Below, piece after piece: positions 1 through 5,930 of a stretch of DNA of 9,091 nt. The stretch comes from Dehalococcoidales bacterium (GTDB taxonomy: Bacteria > Chloroflexota > Dehalococcoidia > Dehalococcoidales > RBG-16-60-22): assembly GCA_030606585.1 (NCBI GenBank), contig JAUWGD010000067.1, positions 1 through 9,091 on the forward strand, written 5' to 3'. The notes under the pieces are model-generated. The model did no database searches. It was not told the origin of the DNA and saw only the letters and a list, made by a program, of their open reading frames with translations. The translations under genes and the position numbers were made by a program. Within the stretch, counting starts at the first letter, position 1. Each line of letters opens with the position of its first letter.

Positions 1-310
1 GCTCTGCGGCGGCAAGCTGGTATCCACCGTGGTCGATTTCGGCCAGTCGCTGCCCGCCAAGGACCTGGCGGAATCTTACGAGCACTCGCAGAAGTGCGAC
101 CTTTTTCTTGTCGTCGGCTCCAGCCTGGTGGTTTACCCGGCGGCGGATATGCCCCGGGTGGCATTGCAGGCCGGGGCGAAGCTGGTCATCGTCAATCAGG
201 GCGAGACCCCGTACGATGAAAATGCCCACCTGCGCTTTACCGAGGCTATCGGCGAGGTAATGCCGCCGGCGGTGGAGCAATTGAAAGCTCTTATAGCCGG
301 AGTCTCTTAG
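1..310 (+). CDS. Sir2-family NAD-dependent protein deacylase, C-terminal part (5' end cut by window edge)
   Basis: About 102 codons of the 3' end of a sirtuin gene; the reading frame enters at base 2 and ends at TAG 308-310. Sirtuins remove acyl groups from lysine using NAD+ in the cytoplasm. The fragment opens with LCGG, which matches the last cysteine of the sirtuin zinc ribbon (CxxC-GG). It then shows VVDFGQSLP (family form VVxFGExLP), the GSSLVVYPAADMP segment that matches the GTSL.V.P NAD-binding motif, and LVIVNQGETPYDENA, whose Asn normally contacts the NAD ribose. The usual FGE is FGQ here, a variant I believe occurs in other bacterial sirtuins. The catalytic histidine and Rossmann glycines lie outside the window, so activity cannot be judged. 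The gene converges on the VLRF1-like gene and their stop codons overlap. GTG at 29 is internal, not the start. Confidence 0.9.
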   Translation, partial: LCGGKLVSTVVDFGQSLPAKDLAESYEHSQKCDLFLVVGSSLVVYPAADMPRVALQAGAKLVIVNQGETPYDENAHLRFTEAIGEVMPPAVEQLKALIAGVS

Positions 311-1059
311 TCCTCCCGCCATTCGTAAACCGTACTAGACCACACGCGGCTAACGGCGTCTTCCAGTACCGCCTGTCTCGGCTCCGGTATGTCAAATAGC
401 GGCGGCAGGACGGGTGTATCGAGCTTCCCGATAAATGAGCACTGTTTCTGTAATAGCTGTATGGTGGTACGGGCGCCGCCGTAGACCGTATAGTCCAGCG
501 ACTTTACATAAGGTTCGATGCGTTCTCGGCTGCGCTGGCAGACACGGGTAAGGAAATATTCTATCTGCTTGTCACGGTGACGTTCGAACCGGTGCGCCGA
601 TGAGCCACCCTTGTGGTGGCGCCCGTGGACCAGCCCCGTGCTGACCTTACTGCTTACCAGCTTTTCACCTTCACAGACGCCGATGGCGTACGACCCCAGG
701 CGTACCAGCACCAGGGCAATTAACCGGTCGCGTTCGAGCAACAACCGCAGTGATTCGGTCTCTAGGGAGCGGATTAACTGTTGTTCGGCAATCGGCAATG
801 GCGGCAGGACGGCAAGCTTTCTTTCGGGACTCCAGAAAATAGCGGCGCCTGTTTTAGAGCTACCGGCTATTTTATTAAGCTCTGTGAGGATATCCGGTAT
901 CTCGGGGATTTCTTTCAGGGCATTGGCAAGTTCGTCAGGGGGGAGGCGGGGTGGCAGATAGAGCGAAAGTCCTTCATCGCCGGGAGCGCCGGTCAGTTCG
1001 CTGAGAAAGCCCGGCATCTTTGTACGATTGATAATCCGCTTACTGGATATAAATGTCAA
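307..1059 (-). CDS. VLRF1/Vms1-like (eRF1-fold) peptidyl-tRNA hydrolase candidate, acVLRF1 type
   Basis: A 250-residue protein I assign to the acVLRF1 branch of the Vms1/ANKZF1 release-factor-like family, soluble with no signal or membrane segment. The diagnostic stretch is residues 144-165: VHGRHHKGGSSAHRFERHR followed by DKQ. It lines up with the GGQ loop of eRF1 (GGQSALRFARLR). The C-terminus (LFDIPEPRQAVLEDAV, about 221-236) also fits the family. Eukaryotic Vms1 cleaves peptidyl-tRNA on split 60S subunits, so a role in freeing nascent chains from stalled 50S subunits is inferred. The glutamine expected in the loop is absent (GGSS at 151-154). The chosen start is TTG at 1059 because a run of six G (1067-1072) sits 7 bases upstream; ATG at codon 15 (1017) is the alternative. 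The gene starts 14 bases after the mutS2 stop, which suggests translational coupling. Assignment to the fold is fairly secure, the activity is not. Confidence 0.75.
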   Translation of the reverse strand: MTFISSKRIINRTKMPGFLSELTGAPGDEGLSLYLPPRLPPDELANALKEIPEIPDILTELNKIAGSSKTGAAIFWSPERKLAVLPPLPIAEQQLIRSLETESLRLLLERDRLIALVLVRLGSYAIGVCEGEKLVSSKVSTGLVHGRHHKGGSSAHRFERHRDKQIEYFLTRVCQRSRERIEPYVKSLDYTVYGGARTTIQLLQKQCSFIGKLDTPVLPPLFDIPEPRQAVLEDAVSRVWSSTVYEWRED

Positions 1060-1073
1060 ATCTCAACCCCCCG

Positions 1074-3440
1074 CTACAGCCGGACAACGGTGGCGCCGTC
1101 GCCGCCTTCGTCAGGCGCCCCGGCCCGGAAAGATTTTACCAGCGGGTGTCTGGTGAGAAAGTCCCGCACGATGCTTCGTACCGTGCCCGTGCCGATACCG
1201 TGGATAATGCGGGCTTCCGCCAGGTTGGATTGCGCCGCATCGCTGAGATAGGTATCGAGAGTCGCCTCAACCTCGTCGGCGCGCTTACCGCGCAGGTCAA
1301 GTTCCAGCGGGACCTGCCTGACGACAGGCTGAGTGCCCGTCGAAAATACCGTTTCCTGCGGCTCCGTCGTTTTAATCACGCTGTCCAGGCCGAGTCTCAT
1401 CTTCGTTCTGCCCGACTGTACTTCTATCTCGCCGGACTCTTCAGAAATCGAAAGTACCGTGGCTATGAGGCCGGCTTCTTTCACCCGTACGGTGTCTCCG
1501 ACTTCAATATTACCGTCATCCGCTTTGGATTTTCCTTCCACTCCGGGTTGCCAGACTTCACTGTCCAGATGCTCGCGCACTCCGGCGAGGGTACGCCTGG
1601 CCTGCTCGGTACTGGCGGCGGATTTTTCCTTCCTTAGCTCTGCGGCTGCCTGACGGATTTCTCGATGCAGTTCCGCCGCCTCGCGGACAATCGTGTCCCG
1701 GGCTTCCTGTATCGCCCTTTTTTCCTCGGACTTGAGTCGTTCGAGCTCGCTGTTTAACTCGATATTACGCCGGGTAAACTCGTCTCGCTCGTTCTTTAAA
1801 TCAAGCTCAAGGGAGGATATTTTCTGTTTCTCCGCCATGAGAGTAGCCAGCAGGGTCTCAAGTTCCTGGCTGCCTTCCGCAAGCGTGCTCCGGGCGTTGT
1901 CGATGATTTCAGCGGGAATACCCAGTCGGGCGGCGGTGGCCATGGCGTTGCTGCCCCCCGGTATCCCCACCGTCAGGTGGTAGGTGGGTGTCAGCGTCTC
2001 CGCGTCGAACTCCAGCGAGGCGTTCTCCAGTCCGGAGGTGGTATGGGCAAAAGCCTTGAGGTCGCTGTAATGCGTGGTGGCCACCGTCAGCGTCCCCCGG
2101 TCGAGGAAGTATCGTAATACGGCCTGAGCCAGGGCCGAGCCTTCGGCGGGGTCGGTACTCGTCCCCAGTTCGTCGAGGAGCACCAGGCTTTTCCCCGTAG
2201 CCCCCCTGATGATGCGGACGACGTTGCCTATGTGCCAGCTGAAGGTTGAGAGTGTTTGCTCAATGCTCTGCTCATCGCCGATATCCGCAAAAACGCCGTC
2301 GAACAGGGGCAGCCGGCTCTCTTTCGCAGCCGGAATCGGCATACCCGCCTGCGCCATCAGGCTGAGCAGCCCGATTGTCTTGAGCGTTACTGTTTTACCG
2401 CCGGTATTGGGGCCGGTAATGACGATTATTGAAAAGTCATGCCCCAGTTCTAAAGAGAACGGCACGGCTTTATCACCGAGTAGCGGATGCCGCGCGTCCA
2501 CGAGCTTTAGAAATCCCCTCTTTTTCTTTGCGGTTGCTCCGGGATTGGTGTCCGGCTCGATTATTTCCGGTTCGACTGCCTTTATCCGCCGGGCGTAACT
2601 TGCCTTGGCGATTATCAGGTCGATTTCTGCCGCCAGTTCGATACTCCGGGAGATATCCTCGCTGTTTGCCCCTACTTCGGCGCTCAGCAGGCGCAGGATT
2701 CTCTCCGTCTCGCGCCTTTCTTCGATTACCAGTTCCCGTATGGCGTTACCCAGTCCCACGGTGGAGGTGGGTTCCATGAACACCGTGGCGCCGGTGTTGG
2801 ATATATCATGGACGATGCCCTTGATTTCATGGCGGGATTCCATCTTGACGAGGATGACATAGCGTCCCTCCCGCTCGGTAACGATGTCTTCCTGGAGGAT
2901 GCGATTGCCCCGCGGCGACCTTACGATGGATTCCAGTTTCTCCAGTATCTGCCCGCGGGTCCCCCGCAGCTGTCGGCGTATATCGGCAAGGGCGGGAGAG
3001 GCTGTGTCCACTACTTCGCCGGCCGGGTCCAGGCAGCCGGCGATATCTTTCTCAATCTGGCGGAGTTCTACGATGTCTTCGGCTATTTCCCAGAGTAGCG
3101 GAAAGTCTTCCGAAACACTTTTAAGATAGCGCCTGAGTTCGTGCAGGGCGGCCAGGGTCTGCTGGATTTCGAGGAGGCTCAGCGGTTCCAGGATGCCTTC
3201 CAGCGCGGCCAGCCGGGTCTTTTCGCGGACATCCAGCACGTTCCCGATGGCGAATCCCTGGTCGAGTCCGAGCAACTGGCGAGCTTCCGCCGTCTGCTTG
3301 AGCAGCCGGGAAATCTCCTCGTAGTCGTACTGCGGTTGCAGGTTGTCGGCCAGTTCCCGACTCGCCGAGAACGAGGTATAATCGGCCAGTATCTCCCGTA
3401 TTCGCGGGAACTCCAGCATTTCTAGGCTTTTATTATCCAT
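1074..3440 (-). CDS. mutS2: MutS2 ATPase with C-terminal Smr domain
   Basis: A full-length MutS2 of 788 residues, close to the usual length of about 785. In order: the N-terminal core and lever/clamp (about 1-320); the ABC-type ATPase with Walker A GPNTGGKT (343-350), the IGDEQSIEQTLSTFS signature (387-401) and Walker B LVLLDELG (419-426, Asp423 and Glu424); a long charged coiled coil (about 510-625); a small KOW-like barrel starting IEVGDTVRV (645-653); and the Smr domain with LDLRG (714-718) and HGIGTG (747-752). It lacks the MutS mismatch-recognition domain. MutS2 was first linked to suppressing recombination; later work in B. subtilis shows it binds collided ribosomes and splits them. All ATPase and Smr motifs are intact, so it should be functional. 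The ATG start fits the family N-terminus (MDNKSLEMLEFPRIREIL). It follows the last DUF169 gene by 59 bases but has its own predicted promoter, and precedes the VLRF1-like gene by 14 bases. Confidence 0.97.
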   Translation of the reverse strand: MDNKSLEMLEFPRIREILADYTSFSASRELADNLQPQYDYEEISRLLKQTAEARQLLGLDQGFAIGNVLDVREKTRLAALEGILEPLSLLEIQQTLAALHELRRYLKSVSEDFPLLWEIAEDIVELRQIEKDIAGCLDPAGEVVDTASPALADIRRQLRGTRGQILEKLESIVRSPRGNRILQEDIVTEREGRYVILVKMESRHEIKGIVHDISNTGATVFMEPTSTVGLGNAIRELVIEERRETERILRLLSAEVGANSEDISRSIELAAEIDLIIAKASYARRIKAVEPEIIEPDTNPGATAKKKRGFLKLVDARHPLLGDKAVPFSLELGHDFSIIVITGPNTGGKTVTLKTIGLLSLMAQAGMPIPAAKESRLPLFDGVFADIGDEQSIEQTLSTFSWHIGNVVRIIRGATGKSLVLLDELGTSTDPAEGSALAQAVLRYFLDRGTLTVATTHYSDLKAFAHTTSGLENASLEFDAETLTPTYHLTVGIPGGSNAMATAARLGIPAEIIDNARSTLAEGSQELETLLATLMAEKQKISSLELDLKNERDEFTRRNIELNSELERLKSEEKRAIQEARDTIVREAAELHREIRQAAAELRKEKSAASTEQARRTLAGVREHLDSEVWQPGVEGKSKADDGNIEVGDTVRVKEAGLIATVLSISEESGEIEVQSGRTKMRLGLDSVIKTTEPQETVFSTGTQPVVRQVPLELDLRGKRADEVEATLDTYLSDAAQSNLAEARIIHGIGTGTVRSIVRDFLTRHPLVKSFRAGAPDEGGDGATVVRL

Positions 3441-3451
3441 AACGCAGGTAT

Positions 3452-3460
3452 ATTATAGCA
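3452..3460 (-). promoter_or_regulatory. Extended -10 promoter element of mutS2 (near-leaderless)
   Basis: On the minus strand the sequence reads TGCTATAAT, a perfect TGn plus TATAAT extended -10 element. No convincing -35 box is present at the usual distance (3475-3480 reads CCCCGT), as is common for extended -10 promoters. Seven bases downstream is a G at 3445, which would leave a leader of only about 5 bases before the mutS2 ATG at 3440. No Shine-Dalgarno lies in that interval, unlike most genes to the right. An 8-base palindrome, AGCATGCT (3457-3464), overlaps the upstream edge and could be an operator or chance. Confidence 0.55.
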
Positions 3461-3499
3461 TGCTGGAGCGTGGTACGGGGGATTGCGGGGACGAATTTA

Positions 3500-4255
3500 T
3501 CAGGGGTTCCGAAACTCTCTGGCCAGCTCTCCCATTACTTTTAAGTGCCGGGCTTGAAACTCCTCCGGCGTGTCCGTGTATGACGGCAGGACCCATTCCA
3601 TCTGGTTCAGGTTCTGGGTGATAACCGGCAGCCAGTTATAAGGGATGGATAACAGGATTAAACCCTCAGGATATATCTTCCTCGCTCTCATGCCGAAGGT
3701 CAGACCGGTGGGCACGTAATTAATGTTGCCGCTCTGGTAGGGATAGGTAAAGAGCCAGGCGCACGCCCCGACCATGGCTACCTTGCTCGACCATATTTCA
3801 CCCGTGGAATAGCTTATCGCCCTCAGGATTATTTCGGCCTGGCCGGGAGGCGCGATGATAAACAGGAGATCCGGCTCGAAGTTTAACCTGTCCAGCCTGG
3901 CGAAAGCGACATAGTTGACCACGCCTCTGGAGAAGGCTGGAGCTTGTTTGTTCATTCTGCCGTTGGCGCGCGGCTCCTGGAAAATGCCGTATTTAATTCC
4001 CACCTGGCCGCTTTCCGCTATCGGCGAAGGGTCTTCCATTCCCAGCGTCGACCTGCCGCCGCAGTCCTCATTGTCTTTGGTGATATAGAAAGGTTTGTCT
4101 CTATCCTGCGCTTCCTTAATCATCTCGCACAGGGCCATGGCCTTGTCCAGCTGTTCCAGCTCTTCCGGTCGGGCGGTCAGGAACTTGACGCCTACCGGCG
4201 CATACTCAAAGTCGAACTTGCTGAAGGCGGATAAATCGGTTTTAAATTTTCTCAT
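3500..4255 (-). CDS. DUF169-family protein, third tandem copy
   Basis: A 251-residue cytoplasmic protein of the DUF169 family (COG2043), whose biochemical function I do not know. Family features are the N-terminal APVGVKFL (19-26), CEMIKEAQ (43-50), a DCGG segment (64-67) followed by LGM, EPRAN (94-98), YVAF (115-118), a PD pair in the FEPDLLFI strand, ACAWLF (164-169), and PEGLILLSIP near the C-terminus. It has no signal peptide and no membrane helix. It aligns end to end with the two copies to its right, and Cys43, Cys65 and Cys165 are shared by all three. This copy is the most different in the second Cys region: DCGGRSTLGM replaces the CVxPxLLGM of the others. AGAGGAGG at 4261-4268 lies 5 bases before the ATG. 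It is 24 bases downstream of the second copy, so co-transcription is likely. Confidence 0.88.
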   Translation of the reverse strand: MRKFKTDLSAFSKFDFEYAPVGVKFLTARPEELEQLDKAMALCEMIKEAQDRDKPFYITKDNEDCGGRSTLGMEDPSPIAESGQVGIKYGIFQEPRANGRMNKQAPAFSRGVVNYVAFARLDRLNFEPDLLFIIAPPGQAEIILRAISYSTGEIWSSKVAMVGACAWLFTYPYQSGNINYVPTGLTFGMRARKIYPEGLILLSIPYNWLPVITQNLNQMEWVLPSYTDTPEEFQARHLKVMGELAREFRNP

Positions 4256-4260
4256 ACAAA

Positions 4261-4268
4261 CCTCCTCT
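4261..4268 (-). promoter_or_regulatory. Strong Shine-Dalgarno of third DUF169 gene
   Basis: The minus strand reads AGAGGAGG, 5 bases before the ATG at 4255. It fixes this start and occupies part of the 24-base gap between copies two and three. Confidence 0.8.
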
Positions 4269-4279
4269 GGACTTTATTA

Positions 4280-5032
4280 TCAGCTTTCCTGATATCGCTT
4301 CACTATCTCTTCCATGGCCTTTTTAAAATGCGTATTTCTTTCATCATCACTTAAATTGTACGCGGGCAGTTCCCACTGCATCTCCTGCAAATTTTCTGTG
4401 AACGCGGGGAGGAGGTCATAAGGTACGGAGATAAGAAACAAGCCTTCAGGAAAGACATTTCTGGCTTTCATACCGTAACCGAAACCGGTAACGGAGTAGT
4501 TCGCTTCCCCGCTGACGAAAGGATGGACGAACAGCCAGGAACACATTACCGCCGGTGTGGTCCTGGTGGTCAGTATCTTGCCGGTAGAGTAGGCCAGTGC
4601 CCTCAGCAGTATCTCGGCCTGATTTACGTTAGCCGTGAATACAACAACATCGGGATTGAATGATAGTTTATCTACGGGAGAGAAGGCTACATATCTGACG
4701 GTATCCTTGGCCAGTTTAGGGATGTGTTGATAAATTCTCCTGTTGGCGCGTGGTTCCTGGTAGATTCCGTCCGCGGCGCCTATTTCACCGCTTTCCGCAA
4801 CTGGTTCCATGTTCCTCATGCCCAGAAGCATCGGCCCTACACAGGTAAAATTCTCTTGGGTGGCGTAGAATGGCTCTGCCTCCTGGGCTTCCCGGAACAT
4901 CTGACAGAAGGTAAGTCCTTTATCCAGATGCTCAATGCCGCCCGGTCTGTTAAGCAGGAACTTGATGCCCACCGGCTTTCTTTCAAAGTTGAATTTATCA
5001 AATATGGAATAGTCCAGCCGTGTTGACTGCAT
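4280..5032 (-). CDS. DUF169-family protein, second tandem copy
   Basis: A 250-residue DUF169 paralogue with no signal peptide or membrane segment. Visible landmarks are KPVGIKFL (19-26), CQMFREAQ (43-50), PFYATQENFTC ending at Cys64, LLGM (69-72), EPRANRRIY (93-101), YVAFSPVD (114-121), FNPDVVVF (125-132), the NQAEILLRALAYSTG stretch (137-151), MCSWLF (163-168) and PEGLFLISVP (195-204). Cys43, Cys64 and Cys164 are the only cysteines and all three are conserved in the sister copies, which points to a metal site or catalytic thiols. It resembles the first copy more than the third in the CVxPxLLGM segment. AGGGAGG at 5038-5044 lies 5 bases before the ATG, inside the loop of a small AT-rich hairpin. 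Flanking gaps are 27 and 24 bases. Function unknown; a role with the compound imported by the upstream TRAP system is inferred from position only. Confidence 0.88.
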   Translation of the reverse strand: MQSTRLDYSIFDKFNFERKPVGIKFLLNRPGGIEHLDKGLTFCQMFREAQEAEPFYATQENFTCVGPMLLGMRNMEPVAESGEIGAADGIYQEPRANRRIYQHIPKLAKDTVRYVAFSPVDKLSFNPDVVVFTANVNQAEILLRALAYSTGKILTTRTTPAVMCSWLFVHPFVSGEANYSVTGFGYGMKARNVFPEGLFLISVPYDLLPAFTENLQEMQWELPAYNLSDDERNTHFKKAMEEIVKRYQES

Positions 5033-5049
5033 ATTAGCCTCCCTAATAT
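5031..5049 (-). promoter_or_regulatory. Shine-Dalgarno within loop of a small inverted repeat, second DUF169 gene
   Basis: The minus strand reads ATATTA-GGGAGGC-TAATAT. The 6-base arms are perfectly complementary and the 7-base loop holds the Shine-Dalgarno GGGAGG. The last arm includes the first two bases of the ATG at 5032. The stem is all A-T and therefore weak; it presents the Shine-Dalgarno rather than hiding it. The ribosome-binding site is secure, the hairpin may be chance. Confidence 0.45.
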
Positions 5050-5059
5050 TATTCTCCTG

Positions 5060-5809
5060 CTAACCGGGCAGTTCCTGGCGTAACTGGCTCAGCCGGTTGT
5101 CAAATTTCTTAAAGTGTTCCTCTCTCCCTGAAGAGCGCCAGCTGCGGTACAGGTTGGCATCCTGCAGGTTTTCCATTACAGTGGGCATCATATTCCAGGG
5201 AATGGATATAAGAAACAGGCCTTCAGGTATCTGCATATTTATAGCCTGCATGCCCAGGCTAAGACCGGTAACCGTAAAATTCATTTTGCCGGTCACGACG
5301 GGGTAGATGTACAACCATGAGCATGCCATGACGGGCGTTCCCTTGCAGGACCACATCTCGCCGGAGGTATAGCACTCTGATCTTAGTATAGACCGAGCCT
5401 GGCTCACATTGGCCATTATTATAAAAACATCCGGGTCGAAGGTCAGCTGGTCTACGGCCGAGAAAGCGACATAGTTGACCGAACCCTTCAGCATTCTGGG
5501 GACATACTGGTAGAGTTTTCGATTTGCCCGCGGCTCTTTAAAGAGTCCCGCCCCTCCCCCGGCCGCCCCGCTGACGAGGGCAGTCTCCGGGTCTTTCATC
5601 CCCAGCAGCACAGGCTCGACGCACATGAAGTCGTCTTCCTGCACGTAAAAGGGGTCTCCTTCCTGCGCGTCTTTGAACATTTCGCAGAAAGCCCTTTTCT
5701 CGGTTATCCTTTTAATTCCCTCCGGTTTTAGCGCCAGGAACTTAACGCCTACGGGTTTCTTTTCCAGATCAAGTTTTTCAAACGCGGAATAGTCTCGGGG
5801 AGTGGACAT
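5060..5809 (-). CDS. DUF169-family protein, first tandem copy
   Basis: A 249-residue DUF169 (COG2043) paralogue, the first of three after the TRAP permease gene. Landmarks are KPVGVKFL (18-25), CEMFKDAQ (42-49), DDFMCVEPVLLGM (59-71, with Cys63), EPRANRKLY (92-100), YVAFSAVD (113-120), FDPDVFIIMANVSQA (124-138), MACSWLYIYP (161-170), TGLSLGM (181-187) and PEGLFLISIP (195-204). Cys42, Cys63 and Cys163 match the cysteines of the sister copies; it also has two of its own, Cys146 and Cys155. A short Gly/Ala stretch (GAAGGGAG, 81-88) replaces the corresponding loop of the others. It is soluble and probably cytoplasmic. The ATG at 5809 is set by AAGGAGG at 5819-5825, spaced 9 bases. The 121-base gap to dctM is the longest between genes here and shows no clear promoter or terminator, so either one operon or a weak internal start is possible. 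Confidence 0.88.
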   Translation of the reverse strand: MSTPRDYSAFEKLDLEKKPVGVKFLALKPEGIKRITEKRAFCEMFKDAQEGDPFYVQEDDFMCVEPVLLGMKDPETALVSGAAGGGAGLFKEPRANRKLYQYVPRMLKGSVNYVAFSAVDQLTFDPDVFIIMANVSQARSILRSECYTSGEMWSCKGTPVMACSWLYIYPVVTGKMNFTVTGLSLGMQAINMQIPEGLFLISIPWNMMPTVMENLQDANLYRSWRSSGREEHFKKFDNRLSQLRQELPG

Positions 5810-5818
5810 GACACTTAA

Positions 5819-5825
5819 CCTCCTT
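5819..5825 (-). promoter_or_regulatory. Consensus Shine-Dalgarno of first DUF169 gene
   Basis: The minus strand reads AAGGAGG, 9 bases before the ATG at 5809. It is among the best matches to the anti-Shine-Dalgarno in the window and suggests that the DUF169 genes are well translated. Confidence 0.8.
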
Positions 5826-5930
5826 CATCGATAATGATATTTCGCTCGTCGCTATCAGAAGCAGGCAGGGCGAGGTTTCTAACGGGGCATGCTTTCTATG
5901 AGAGGTGTACAAATACCCCGTATTTTTTAG

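Noticed and set aside
1053..3425. Several plus-strand open frames opposite mutS2 (for example 1053-1637, 2209-2598, 3141-3425)
   Set aside because: They lie antisense to a full-length MutS2 with all motifs intact, show low-complexity Arg/Ser-rich or unrecognisable translations, and have no credible ribosome-binding sites. They are shadows of the real gene.
5911..5928. Short inverted repeat AAATAC/GTATTT followed by T residues, just after the dctM stop
   Set aside because: Only six A-T-rich pairs with a three-base loop, and the T-tract is on the plus strand, where no gene needs it. On the minus strand no U-run follows, so it is not a credible dctM terminator.
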